DNA of 55,648 nt from a virus, in the IMG/VR virus record IMGVR_UViG_3300017756_003602, positions 1 to 55,648 of that record; one strand, given 5' to 3'. The notes under the pieces were generated by a model that did not search any database, had not been told where the DNA came from, and saw only the letters and a list, made by a program, of their open reading frames with translations. Below are positions 20,713-29,333 of this stretch, piece after piece; position 1 is the first letter of the stretch, and every line of letters starts with the position of its first letter. Made by a program: the position numbers and the translations under genes.

Positions 20713-20743
20713 AGCCCTGACCTAACCAGTCGGGGCTTTTTTT
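20713..20743 (+). terminator. Leader terminator of the late operon (tR'-like)
   Basis: AGCCCTGAC pairs with GTCGGGGCT (9 bp, one T-G) around CTAACCA, followed by seven T. It ends 13 bases before the endolysin start, so late genes need read-through, which a Q-like factor would provide. Confidence 0.87.
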
Positions 20744-20756
20744 ATGGCTGAAATTT

Positions 20757-21185
20757 ATGTTCCCCTACGGCAAAACTTCACAAGCGCGTCTTGATACGTG
20801 CCATGTTGATATTCAAACGATATTCGACGAGGTGAAGAAGTATATTAATGCGTCTATCTTTTGCGGCCACCGCGGTAAAGAAGAACAGAACAAAGCATTT
20901 GCCGATGGTCTCAGCCAATTAAAGTGGCCTCACTCCAAACACAACAAAACCCCTTCACTTGCCGTTGACGCTGGCCCTTACTTCGTAGAATTAAGTAACA
21001 CAGACTGGAAAGACGAACTCGCTTTTGCTGTATTCGCTGGTCATGTGATGTGTATTGCTCGCCAGTTATACAAAGAGGGAAAGATCACACACCTACTTCG
21101 ATGGGGTGGTGATTGGGATATGGACGGTAGAAGCCGTGACGAGCGTTTCCGCGACCTGCCACACTTTGAATTGTACAAGCCATAG
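20757..21185 (+). CDS. Endolysin, M15-family L-Ala-D-Glu (VanY-like) peptidase
   Basis: 142 residues, the usual size for T5-type endolysins. Zinc motif: S60-x-H62 and D71 (SKHNKTPSLAVDAGP), with D133-L-P-H136-F-E at the end and RWGGDWD at 115-121, as in M15 peptidases that cut the L-Ala-D-Glu bond of peptidoglycan stems. An N-terminal CGHRGKEEQNKAF block is also typical. No signal peptide, so release depends on a holin. First gene of the late operon. Confidence 0.92.
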   Translation: MFPYGKTSQARLDTCHVDIQTIFDEVKKYINASIFCGHRGKEEQNKAFADGLSQLKWPHSKHNKTPSLAVDAGPYFVELSNTDWKDELAFAVFAGHVMCIARQLYKEGKITHLLRWGGDWDMDGRSRDERFRDLPHFELYKP

Positions 21186-21193
21186 GTATCGAT

Positions 21194-21427
21194 ATGAAAC
21201 TAGATTTCAAGCCTATGGAAGAAACGCCAACGCTACAAAGCAATGAATTCCAGCCAGAGTGCTTATTATACAGTGCTTGTGATGGTTATCACTTGGTTCA
21301 TGCTTTCTTTTGCCCCGTGACTGGTGATTTCATGCATTTTGCTGATTTTACTGAGAGCAAAATTGAAGACGCAAAAAACTACAAGGCATGGGCATTGTTA
21401 ATCGGCGAACCAGAGGTGGCAAAGTGA
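21194..21427 (+). CDS. Small protein in the lysis cassette, function unknown
   Basis: 77 residues. A proline/acidic start (DFKPMEETPTLQSNEFQPEC) leads to a beta-rich body (YLVHAFFCPVTGDFMHFADF is close to the order seen) and a C-terminal helix (SKIEDAKNYKAWALLIGEP). No membrane segment or lipobox, so not an obvious spanin. GTGA overlap with the holin-like gene. Confidence 0.6.
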   Translation: MKLDFKPMEETPTLQSNEFQPECLLYSACDGYHLVHAFFCPVTGDFMHFADFTESKIEDAKNYKAWALLIGEPEVAK

Positions 21428-21939
21428 ATTGGTCAGATGTAGGAAGCTTTCTAAAGCAAAATCAAAAAGGCGTAGCCGGTTTAGTTGGTTCGCTATTAAC
21501 GGGCAATGTAGTGGGCGCGGTCAGTGCTGGGGCTTCGATGGTTGCTCAGGCAACGGGAACGACAGACCCCGACCAAGCGTTAGCGACACTGCAAAGCGAC
21601 CCTAATGCTTTGGTTAGACTTGAAGAAATCGCCGCAGCGCGTGAAGCTGAAGTAAACAGGCACCTTGAATCTGTAATGGCGCTAGAACTTCAAGATAAAC
21701 AGCGTAGCCATTCAGAGACACAGCAAACCATTCGCAATGGCGATAATGCAGAAGGTGGCGTTAAGTACGTAAGACCTTCACACGCTACACTTTCTTTATT
21801 TGCTGGTATCTATTACGGGTTGTTTACTGACTCACCCGACTTGCTGATACTAACCGCATTCCTTACTTTACCCTTTACTTACGCGGGTCTAAGGGAAATC
21901 GGAAAGCGCAACGTATTGGCGTTTCAGAGCAAAAAATAA
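21424..21939 (+). CDS. GTA-type three-span holin-like membrane protein
   Basis: 171 residues from GTG 21424 (GAGG upstream, GTGA overlap). Hydrophobic stretch about 15-40 (GVAGLVGSLLTGNVVGAVSA), a long helical region with repeated charges (RLEEIAAAREAEVNRHLESV) and two C-terminal spans (about 118-155, ATLSLFAGIYYGLFTDSPDL, LLILTAFLTLPFTYAGLREI). This order (short span, helix, R-P then paired spans) matches the 3-TM holins of gene transfer agents and phages. Likely releases the endolysin. Confidence 0.72.
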   Translation: MNWSDVGSFLKQNQKGVAGLVGSLLTGNVVGAVSAGASMVAQATGTTDPDQALATLQSDPNALVRLEEIAAAREAEVNRHLESVMALELQDKQRSHSETQQTIRNGDNAEGGVKYVRPSHATLSLFAGIYYGLFTDSPDLLILTAFLTLPFTYAGLREIGKRNVLAFQSKK

Positions 21940-22010
21940 CCCTTTGTCTAATTCCCAATGGAACAAAATTTGAATAACCATGTTGTTGAAACCACGAAAA
22001 GGACAACAGC

Positions 22011-22283
22011 ATGAACACTCACTACCAACAAGAATACAATCAAGAAATGGCCGATAAATCATCAATAGCTACCTATATTGGAGGCGGTATCTCAGCGTTT
22101 TGGGGAATACTCACTTCACAAGAGTTCGGTATCTTAATCGGCATGTTGGTAGGTATAGCCGGTCTATGTCTGAACTACTACTTCAAGAAACGTGACGACA
22201 AATACAAACTGGCAGACGAGCGAAGAAAGCAAGAGCTTCACGAAATCACGCTTAAAACAATGGCGAACAACGCAGAGGACTAA
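22011..22283 (+). CDS. HP1-type (class II) holin
   Basis: 90 residues, AAAAGGA 7 bases before the ATG. Two hydrophobic helices, about 18-36 (SSIATYIGGGISAFWGILTS) and 40-57 (FGILIGMLVGIAGLCLNYYF), then a charged tail (KKRDDKYKLADERRKQELHE), the typical plan of HP1-like holins. With the 3-TM protein upstream, the phage has two holin candidates; one may act as antiholin or pinholin. The 71-base gap upstream shows no clear site. Confidence 0.8.
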   Translation: MNTHYQQEYNQEMADKSSIATYIGGGISAFWGILTSQEFGILIGMLVGIAGLCLNYYFKKRDDKYKLADERRKQELHEITLKTMANNAED

Positions 22284-22285
22284 AC

Positions 22286-22582
22286 GTGGCATTCACCACC
22301 GTTACTTCAACGGATGGTTACGTAGTCGAATCCGAATTAACAGGCGCTACGCTCAGGGTATACAGCCCACAACGAGCAAAGCGCCTTTTTACTGTCAACG
22401 TTTCACATAACGGCCAAGGCAAAGCAAGACTCACCAACGCTTACGGTAACTACTCATTCAAAGTAAGAGTAGCTATCAAAGCCTGGCTAAAACTCAACAA
22501 CTTCACTTCCTACACCTTTGAGCGCGGAGCGCCCCACGATGGGCAGCGCTCACTAAGTGGGGTAGTTCCTTTAACTGCATAG
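22286..22582 (+). CDS. Small beta-rich protein, function unknown
   Basis: 98 residues, GTG start. Starts AFTTVTSTDGYVVESELTGA and continues as short strands with basic residues (TLRVYSPQRAKRLFTVNVSH), no membrane segment. Sits between holin and terminase genes. Not recognised; could be a structural or DNA-packaging accessory. Confidence 0.65.
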   Translation: MAFTTVTSTDGYVVESELTGATLRVYSPQRAKRLFTVNVSHNGQGKARLTNAYGNYSFKVRVAIKAWLKLNNFTSYTFERGAPHDGQRSLSGVVPLTA

Positions 22583-22593
22583 AGAAACAAACA

Positions 22594-23148
22594 ATGTCCA
22601 CTAAGAAGCTGACAAAAAAACAAGAGTTGTTTGTCAGTGAATACCTTATTGACTTAAACGCAACTCAGGCAGCTATACGGGCTGGCTACAGTAAAAAAAC
22701 TGCTTGCGAGACAGGTAACGAGAACCTCAGAAAACCTATTATTCAAGATGCCATATCAAAAGCGCAAAACAAACGGCTCGAAAAGAACGAAGTCAATGCT
22801 GATTATGTGCTTAAGCGTCTTATTGAAATTGATGAAATGGACGTTGTTGATATTTTGGATGATGGCGGTCATATCAAGCCCATTACGCAGTGGCCTAAGT
22901 CGTGGCGTAGAACAATTTCGGGCTTGGATATTCAAGAGTTAATGATGGGCGAAGTAGAAACCGTCCTACGTAAAATCAAATGGCCTGACAAAGTGAAGAA
23001 CCTAGAGTTGCTAGGTAAGCATATTGACGTACAGGCGTTCAAAGAGAAGCGCGAAGTAGAAGGCGAGTTAACCGTTAACAACCTTATTGCTGAAATCTCT
23101 GAAAGCAACGGTGAAACACGCGCTGTTTTGCCTAAACATGCAAAGTAA
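22594..23148 (+). CDS. terS: Terminase small subunit (Terminase_2 type)
   Basis: 184 residues. KLTKKQELFVSEYLIDLNAT then QAAIRAGYSKKTA is the hallmark N-terminal HTH of the Terminase_2 family, followed by ENLRKPIIQDAISKA. The rest (100-184) is helical and would oligomerise. It binds the packaging site and directs the large subunit, encoded 69 bases downstream. Confidence 0.92.
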   Translation: MSTKKLTKKQELFVSEYLIDLNATQAAIRAGYSKKTACETGNENLRKPIIQDAISKAQNKRLEKNEVNADYVLKRLIEIDEMDVVDILDDGGHIKPITQWPKSWRRTISGLDIQELMMGEVETVLRKIKWPDKVKNLELLGKHIDVQAFKEKREVEGELTVNNLIAEISESNGETRAVLPKHAK

Positions 23149-23176
23149 TTAAATAAGTATTCCGTTTTATTAAAAA

Positions 23177-23189
23177 TATACGGGGTATA
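23177..23189. repeat. Small inverted repeat between terminase genes
   Basis: TATAC, GGG, GTATA in an A/T-rich 69-base gap between terS and terL. It could be part of a packaging or transcription signal, but is short and may be chance. Confidence 0.3.
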
Positions 23190-23217
23190 TATCTTGAATT
23201 GTGGATATTGATGCAAA

Positions 23218-24732
23218 ATGACTGAGGAAGAATTAAAAGCCAACCTCAGTGATTGGCGTTGGCGCATCAATAACCTGTACTTCATTACCGACAAAAACGG
23301 TAAGAAAATTAAGTTCAAGCTCAACGAAGCGCAAATGACGTTCTTCGAGGGCATGCACTATCGAAATATCATTCTGAAAGCGAGGCAGTTAGGCTTCACT
23401 ACTTTCACAATGATATTTATGTTGGACGCGTGTTTGTTCAACAACAACACAAAGTGCGCCGTGATCACGCATAGTCGCGATGACTCAATTAGGCTCTTCC
23501 GTGAAAAGATAGAGTTTGCGTACAACGCATTGCCGCCAACGCTGCAAAGGATGATGCCAGCGACCATCGCAAGAGCGGGTGAGCTGGTATTTAAAAACGG
23601 TTCATCTATCGCGGTAGGTACTTCATTCCGTGGTGGTACGCTCACTTACTTGCACATCAGTGAGTTCGGAAAGATTTGCGCCAAGTACCCGCACAAAGCA
23701 AAAGAGATTGTGACCGGTGCTTTTGAAGCGGTAGCGAAAGATTGTGTTATTACCATCGAGTCAACCGCCGAAGGTAAACAGGGTTATTTCTACGACTACT
23801 GCCAAGAAGCATTAAACCGGCAGCGTAAAGGCATGAAGCCTGGTCAAATGGATTGGGAGTTATTCTTCTTCCCTTGGCATGAAAACCCTGATTACACACT
23901 GGACGATGATAACGTTGTCGTTCCTGATAGATTGCTTGAATACAGCTACAAGTTAGAGCAAAAGTACGCAATACGCCTAACCAATGGGCAATTGGCGTGG
24001 TACACCTCAAAAGAAAAGTCACTGGGCTCAGATATTCGCCGTGAATATCCTGCAACACCTGAAGAGGCGTTTGAGCAGTCCATTGAAGGTGCCTACTACC
24101 ATCGCCAGATAAACGAAATTTACGCAACAGGCCGATTAACCAGCGTGCCGTTTGAGCCAAGTGCTTTGGTTCACACGTTTTGGGATTTGGGCATGTCCGA
24201 CACAATGAGTATTTGGTTTATCCAACAGGTCGGGCGTGAGTATCGCATCATCAATTACTATCAAAACTCAGGTGAAGGACTCGCGTTTTACAAGCGTGTG
24301 CTGGATGAACTGAGGGAGAAGCACCATTACAGCTACGGATTTCACGTAGCGCCGCATGATATTGCGGTTAGAGAGCTTGGCACCGGTAAATCTCGACTTG
24401 AAACCGCACAATCGCTCGGTATTGATTTTATTACGGCGCCTAAATTATCCATTGCTGATGGTATTGAAGCGGTTCGCGGCGTCTTACCACTTTGCTGGTT
24501 TGATGAAGCGAAGACAGAAAAAGGCTTCTCTGGCTTGTCAGCTTATCGAAAAGACTGGGATGACAAGCACGGCGTGTGGAAGTCACAACCGGTACACGAT
24601 GAAGCCAGTCACCCTTCAGACGCATTTAGAACATTTGCCGTTGCGCTAAACGAGATTAGAGATCGCATGAACGAATCATTTCACACAGGCTTTGCAGAAG
24701 TACAAGTTCAAAGCTCAGGAGGTTGGGCATAA
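23218..24732 (+). CDS. terL: Terminase large subunit, ATPase plus nuclease
   Basis: 504 residues. The N-terminal ATPase has an unusual Walker A, K54-A-R56-Q-L-G59-F-T61-T (LKARQLGFTT), and a Walker B-like LTYLHISEFG with E149. The C-terminal RNase H-fold nuclease shows D323 in FWDLGMSD, a middle acidic region near HDIAVRE, and D468 in ASHPSDAFR. It powers DNA translocation into the prohead and cuts the concatemer. The ATG has no clear ribosome site (TTGATGCAAA), so it may rely on upstream translation. Confidence 0.93.
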   Translation: MTEEELKANLSDWRWRINNLYFITDKNGKKIKFKLNEAQMTFFEGMHYRNIILKARQLGFTTFTMIFMLDACLFNNNTKCAVITHSRDDSIRLFREKIEFAYNALPPTLQRMMPATIARAGELVFKNGSSIAVGTSFRGGTLTYLHISEFGKICAKYPHKAKEIVTGAFEAVAKDCVITIESTAEGKQGYFYDYCQEALNRQRKGMKPGQMDWELFFFPWHENPDYTLDDDNVVVPDRLLEYSYKLEQKYAIRLTNGQLAWYTSKEKSLGSDIRREYPATPEEAFEQSIEGAYYHRQINEIYATGRLTSVPFEPSALVHTFWDLGMSDTMSIWFIQQVGREYRIINYYQNSGEGLAFYKRVLDELREKHHYSYGFHVAPHDIAVRELGTGKSRLETAQSLGIDFITAPKLSIADGIEAVRGVLPLCWFDEAKTEKGFSGLSAYRKDWDDKHGVWKSQPVHDEASHPSDAFRTFAVALNEIRDRMNESFHTGFAEVQVQSSGGWA

Positions 24733-26711
24733 TGCTGGTAGTTAAAAACGCGGAACAGCTACAAAGAGAAGATGAAGCAGCGAAGAACGCTAAGATTGAA
24801 GCTGAACGCGAAGCAACACAGCCACGCATTGTAGATAACTTAGCCGCGCACGTTCACAAATGCTGGACTACAGCGAAAAGTCACAAGGTTGATATTGCTG
24901 ACAGGCTTACTAATTGCCTACGCAGACGCAAAGGCGAGTACAGCCCTCAAAAACTGTCAGATATTAGAAAGCAAGGCGGCAGTGAAATATACATGAACCT
25001 CACCGGCACAAAGATTCATGCTGCAAAAGCATGGTTAAGTGACTTGTTTGCGTCCAGTAATGACCGTCCTTTTCACATCGAAGCAACGCCAGTACCTGAA
25101 TTGCCACCAGAAATTGCACAGAGCATGATTTCTATTGCCATTCAAAACGCAATGATGACCGCAGGAAGCCAACAAGAAGTCATGGCGATGACTGAGCAAG
25201 TTCTAAAGCAGCATGAAGAGCGCATTAAATCGGAGATAAACGAAGAAGCTGAAGCGCGTATGGAAAAGATGGCCGAGTATATCGAAGATATGATGGTCGA
25301 AGGTGATTTCCGTGGCGAGTTCGATGCGTTCTTAGATGACTTGGTAACGTACCCGTTTGCAATTCTAAAGGGCCCGATTTATCGCAAGCAGAAGCGTGTT
25401 AAATGGGTGCAGGATAAACAGACCGGCAGACACGTACCAAAGATAGAAGATAAACTTGTTCGTAAATTTAGACGCGTAAGCCCGTTTGACTTCTATCCTT
25501 CGCCATCTACAACCAATATCGGTGACCACTGGCATATTGAACACGTGCGCTTCACGCCTTCAACACTCGCATCAATGCGAGGCTCTAAAGGCTACAACAG
25601 CCAGAACATTGCCATGGCATTGAACGACCATCGTTTAGGCTTACGTCAGTGGGTATTTGAAGACTCAGAGCGTGAGCGCCTAGAAGGTAAGCGCAACTTC
25701 AATCATCATCAGTATGAAAACATCGATGGCCTAGAGTTCACTGGATGGATTCAGGGTAAGCAATTGATCGAATGGGGCATTGAACAACAGATTACCGACC
25801 CTTACGCAGAATACCCAGTAACTGTAGTGGTTGTGGGTAACTACACCATCAAGGCATCGGTTAACCCTGACCCTAACGGCAAGCCTGGTTATTACAAATC
25901 GACTTTCCGCAGCATACCTAACTCTTTTTGTGGTGAAGCACTAGCCGAAATCATTGAAGACATTCAAGACGCGGCAAATGCGACCATGCGAGCGCTTATC
26001 AACAACATGGCAATTGGTGCACAACCACAAGTTTCCATCGATTTAGCGCAGATACCGCAGGGCGCGAACATAACCAGCATTTACCCAGGGAAGATTTGGC
26101 AGTTTAGCAGCAAAGGCGTAAACGGCGCAGGGCAAAGCAAGCCTGGTATCAACTTCTTTAGTCCTGAAATCAAAGCCAATGAATTGCTTAGTGTGTACGA
26201 GAAGTTTGAACGCTACGCCGATGATAAAAGTGGTATTCCTGCTTATGCGTATGGTTCAGACCAAGCAGCTGGCGCAGGCAAAACCGCCTCTGGTTTATCT
26301 ATGCTGATGAACGCAGCCAGTAAATCTATGAAAGAAGTGGTGCGATCGGTAGATATTCACGTGATTGAGCCGCTTGTTTCTAACCTCTACACAAGCGCCA
26401 TGATTGACCCTGATGTACCTGAAGACATTAAAGGCGATGCGCAAGTTAAAGCACGTGGCTCTGATGCACTGATGCACAAAGAGGCCACCGCAATGCGACA
26501 AGCTGAGTTCCTTGCTACGACTAACAACCCAACTGACATGCAAATCATTGGTCCTGAAGGTCGCAGGGTATTACTTGAAAGTGCAGCCAAAGCCGCCGAC
26601 TTACCTGCAGCGCGTTTCGTTCCTACTGAAGACGAGCTTAGACAAAAGCTAATGCAAGAAATGGCAGCCGTTCAGCAGCAGGCGGCAGCACAAGGGCAGG
26701 TGCCGCAATGA
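24732..26711 (+). CDS. Portal protein, podovirus type
   Basis: 659 residues from ATG 24732 (AGGAGG 9 bases ahead, TAATG overlap with terL); a TTG 9 bases earlier is unlikely. The N-terminal 200 residues are helical and acidic; the core (about 230-500) has PFDFYPSPSTTNIGDHWHIE, YYKSTFRSIPNSFCGEALAE and IIEDIQDAANATMRALINNM, typical of large portals of short-tailed phages, and SGIPAYAYGSDQAAGAGKTA with the A-S-G-L-S-M-L motif. The Gln-rich tail (640-659) is a barrel-like end. Forms the dodecameric DNA entry ring. Confidence 0.85.
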   Translation: MLVVKNAEQLQREDEAAKNAKIEAEREATQPRIVDNLAAHVHKCWTTAKSHKVDIADRLTNCLRRRKGEYSPQKLSDIRKQGGSEIYMNLTGTKIHAAKAWLSDLFASSNDRPFHIEATPVPELPPEIAQSMISIAIQNAMMTAGSQQEVMAMTEQVLKQHEERIKSEINEEAEARMEKMAEYIEDMMVEGDFRGEFDAFLDDLVTYPFAILKGPIYRKQKRVKWVQDKQTGRHVPKIEDKLVRKFRRVSPFDFYPSPSTTNIGDHWHIEHVRFTPSTLASMRGSKGYNSQNIAMALNDHRLGLRQWVFEDSERERLEGKRNFNHHQYENIDGLEFTGWIQGKQLIEWGIEQQITDPYAEYPVTVVVVGNYTIKASVNPDPNGKPGYYKSTFRSIPNSFCGEALAEIIEDIQDAANATMRALINNMAIGAQPQVSIDLAQIPQGANITSIYPGKIWQFSSKGVNGAGQSKPGINFFSPEIKANELLSVYEKFERYADDKSGIPAYAYGSDQAAGAGKTASGLSMLMNAASKSMKEVVRSVDIHVIEPLVSNLYTSAMIDPDVPEDIKGDAQVKARGSDALMHKEATAMRQAEFLATTNNPTDMQIIGPEGRRVLLESAAKAADLPAARFVPTEDELRQKLMQEMAAVQQQAAAQGQVPQ

Positions 26712-26950
26712 TAACCAATCTAACGGTACCGCAATTAAAGTCGCTTATTTATTTAAAGAACGTTCACACAGAGCACTACAACAACATTCAAGACATTATC
26801 ACTATGTTGGTAGAGCAGAACGTTGAAGCGCTAAAAAGCGCAGTGAACACACAAGAAATGTTTAAAAGCCAAGGCGCTATTTACACATTAGAAGAATTAT
26901 TGGAATTACTCGAAGACCCGAAGACCACACTGGCTCGGATTGAACAGTAA
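26708..26950 (+). CDS. Small helical protein downstream of portal
   Basis: 80 residues, ATGA overlap with portal. Helical throughout (LKSLIYLKNVHTEHYNNIQD, LVEQNVEALKSAVNTQEMFK, YTLEELLELLEDPKTTLARI). Followed by a terminator. May assist head assembly by position; not recognised. Confidence 0.65.
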   Translation: MITNLTVPQLKSLIYLKNVHTEHYNNIQDIITMLVEQNVEALKSAVNTQEMFKSQGAIYTLEELLELLEDPKTTLARIEQ

Positions 26951-26980
26951 TACCAACCACGCCTTAACGGGCAAATCATA

Positions 26981-27006
26981 AGGTCGCTATCCAGCGGCCT
27001 TTTTTT
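26981..27006 (+). terminator. Terminator after the portal module
   Basis: AGGTCGCT pairs with AGCGGCCT (one T-G) around ATCC, followed by six or more T. It likely trims expression before the highly expressed scaffold and coat genes. Confidence 0.78.
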
Positions 27007-27083
27007 ATACCTAAACGAAAGTGAACACCAGTGGGAATACCGCAAGGCTCCCGAAGATACTGACTCACCGAGGATAAGACACA

Positions 27084-28073
27084 ATGGCTTTACCACAGGC
27101 ACTGCAAGACGCAAATGAAAGAGCAAACGAGCTAATTCGCAAGCAAAGCGAAGGTCAATCAACTCCCGAAAATGGGAACACTGAGAAACCCATCACGCAG
27201 CCGCAAGCGCAAGAGCAGCAGAAACCACAAGAGGCCAGAACACCCGAGCCGCCGCAACAGCAGCAGCAATCGGACTCTGAGCAAACGTGGGAGCATAAAT
27301 ATCGAGTATTGCAAGGCAAGTACAACGCCGACACCAAAAAGCTTAATGAGCAGCTTCAAGAGGCTCAAAAGCGCAGCCAAGACCCAAGCTTGCAACACCG
27401 TTTACAGGCCTTAGAGTCTGAAAACTCGCAACTGAAGCAACAATTAGAGCAACAGCAACAGGCGAGCCAATCAAGCGGCGAATTAAAGCTTAATCAAAAA
27501 TTGGTTGACGAGTACGGCGAAGACTTCGCGCAAGCAGTAGCAGAGCAGTCAAGTGCGGGAACAAGTGAGCTAATCAATCGATTAACTCAGCAGATCAACA
27601 CGCTTCAATCAAAGTTAGAGCGAACTGAGCAAACCACCTCAGAAACCGCAGGCAACATGCGTATGCGTGAGTTAAATGCAGAGTTGAGTAAGCACAACAT
27701 TGATTTTGAGCAGGTCAATACTGATCCAATGTTCCATGACTGGCTATCTGCCATCGATGACGCAAGCGGCGAGCAACGCAATACGCTGATGAATAACGCG
27801 TTCCAGCGAGGCGATATCAATCGCACCGCATACTTTTTCAAAGCCTTTAAAGCCCAAGAGGGTTCCAACTTCAATAACAACCCATTATCAAGCCATGTTG
27901 ATGTAACCAGCCGCGCACCGAGTGACGCCGCAGGGGATGACAACGTATGGACCAAAGCGCAGATGGATAAGCTATATGCTGACAGACGCGCTGGCAAATT
28001 GACTGATGCAGAGTTTCAGAAGTGGGAGCAACAACTATTTTCCGCGATGCAACAAGGTACATACCTCGGCTAG
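27084..28073 (+). CDS. Scaffolding-like coiled-coil protein
   Basis: 329 residues. N-terminal Gln/Pro/Glu low complexity (about 25-65), a long heptad region (about 70-200: YRVLQGKYNADTKKLNEQLQ, LQALESENSQLKQQLEQQQQ) and a C-terminal part with WTKAQMDKLYADRRAGKLTD that would hold the coat-contacting end. Position directly before the coat gene and coiled-coil nature fit a scaffold that is removed after prohead assembly. Call is from context and composition. Confidence 0.75.
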   Translation: MALPQALQDANERANELIRKQSEGQSTPENGNTEKPITQPQAQEQQKPQEARTPEPPQQQQQSDSEQTWEHKYRVLQGKYNADTKKLNEQLQEAQKRSQDPSLQHRLQALESENSQLKQQLEQQQQASQSSGELKLNQKLVDEYGEDFAQAVAEQSSAGTSELINRLTQQINTLQSKLERTEQTTSETAGNMRMRELNAELSKHNIDFEQVNTDPMFHDWLSAIDDASGEQRNTLMNNAFQRGDINRTAYFFKAFKAQEGSNFNNNPLSSHVDVTSRAPSDAAGDDNVWTKAQMDKLYADRRAGKLTDAEFQKWEQQLFSAMQQGTYLG

Positions 28074-28095
28074 CGGTTTTTTGGAGTAATTAAAA

Positions 28096-29028
28096 ATGGG
28101 TTATCCTGTAGCAAGTGGCGCAGTCAACTATTCAAACACTGGCGCTAACAACAACTCTAGCTTTATCCCTGAAATTTGGTCTACGAAGTTACTGACCAAG
28201 TATTACGAAAACTGTGTTTACATGGAAATTGCAAACACTGACTACGAAGGTGAAATCAAATCGCATGGTGACAAGGTTCAAATCCGCACCATTCCTGATA
28301 TCACTATCAACGACTATGAGAAAGGTCAAGACCTGAACTACGAGCAGCCAGAAAGTGCGCCTGTGTCGTTAACTATCGACCAAGGCCACTATTTCGCGTT
28401 CAAAGTAAACAGCGTTGATAAGTACCAAGCAGATATCAATCTGATGGATACGTTCTCACAAGATGGCGGCATGAAAATGAAACGCCGTGTTGATGCTAAC
28501 GTATTGGGCTCTATCTACGCCGGTGCTGCGGCGGTAAATGCTGGCGCAAACGCGGGTAAAGATTCAGGCTCATTGAACTTGGGTACCGCAGCTGCGCCTA
28601 TTGACGTTACAAAAGACAATATCATTGACGTGCTTGTTGAGCGCTTTGGTGTATGTCTTGATGAAACGGACACGCCAGATGAAGACCGTTACGTGGTTCT
28701 TCCTCCTTCAATGTGTGCACGCATCAAAACGTCAGAACTGAAAGACGCGAGCTTAACCGGTGACGGTAACTCTACTCTTCGCTCGGGCAAAATCGGCATG
28801 ATTGACCGTCTTCACATTTACTCTTCACGTAACTTGAACGTTACTAGTGGCGCGTATGATGTGTTGTTTGGTCACAAGTCAGCGCTATCGTTTGCCGCAC
28901 AAATCACTGAAATGGAAAAACTAAAGAACCCGAAAGATTTCGGTGACTTGGTTCGTTCACTGTTTGTGTACGGTTTTGATGTGTTGCTACCTGAGCAACT
29001 TGGTCACAGTGTAATGCGCCTGGGTTAA
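28096..29028 (+). CDS. Major capsid protein
   Basis: 310 residues. Pattern FIPEIWSTKLLTKYYENCVY, GDKVQIRTIPDITINDYEKG, LTIDQGHYFAFKVNSVDKYQ, the spine-like MKMKRRVDANVLGSIYAGAA, and RYVVLPPSMCARIKTSELKD with GKIGMIDRLHIYSSRNL is that of HK97-fold coat proteins of P22-like and other short-tailed phages. It forms the icosahedral shell around the scaffold. AGTAATTAAAA upstream is a weak site; the gene is followed by a strong terminator. Confidence 0.9.
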   Translation: MGYPVASGAVNYSNTGANNNSSFIPEIWSTKLLTKYYENCVYMEIANTDYEGEIKSHGDKVQIRTIPDITINDYEKGQDLNYEQPESAPVSLTIDQGHYFAFKVNSVDKYQADINLMDTFSQDGGMKMKRRVDANVLGSIYAGAAAVNAGANAGKDSGSLNLGTAAAPIDVTKDNIIDVLVERFGVCLDETDTPDEDRYVVLPPSMCARIKTSELKDASLTGDGNSTLRSGKIGMIDRLHIYSSRNLNVTSGAYDVLFGHKSALSFAAQITEMEKLKNPKDFGDLVRSLFVYGFDVLLPEQLGHSVMRLG

Positions 29029-29054
29029 TTCCCGCGCATAACGTAAACCCTTTC

Positions 29055-29077
29055 GCCCCCTTAATTGGGGGCTTTTT
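29055..29077 (+). terminator. Terminator after the coat gene
   Basis: GCCCCC pairs with GGGGGC around TTAATT and is followed by five T. It would limit read-through from the highly expressed coat gene into adaptor and tail genes. Confidence 0.85.
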
Positions 29078-29096
29078 CGTTTAAGGAGCCTAGAAA

Positions 29097-29318
29097 ATGG
29101 CACAAGCAAAACCAACGACTGAAGGCGCAGTAGATTTACAAGACAACGCTACCGCTGAAGCACCTGATTATCTTCAAGCTAAATCTGGTCGTGTCTTCAA
29201 AGCAACACCTTACCTTGTGAAGCAGTGGCGCAAAGGCAAGTTCGGCATGATCAAGGCCACTAAAAAAGACTACGACGATGCTGTAAAAGCTGAAGCCGCT
29301 AAAGCCAAAGAAGCGTAA
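29097..29318 (+). CDS. Small head protein, function unknown
   Basis: 73 residues, AAGGAGCC before the ATG. Ala/Lys-rich; a central motif YLQAKSGRVFKATPYLVKQW followed by a Lys/Ala-rich helical tail. Similar short proteins sit after coat genes in many podoviruses, sometimes as head decoration or completion proteins. No confident family. Confidence 0.65.
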   Translation: MAQAKPTTEGAVDLQDNATAEAPDYLQAKSGRVFKATPYLVKQWRKGKFGMIKATKKDYDDAVKAEAAKAKEA

Positions 29319-29333
29319 GAGCGAGGTTCACCA

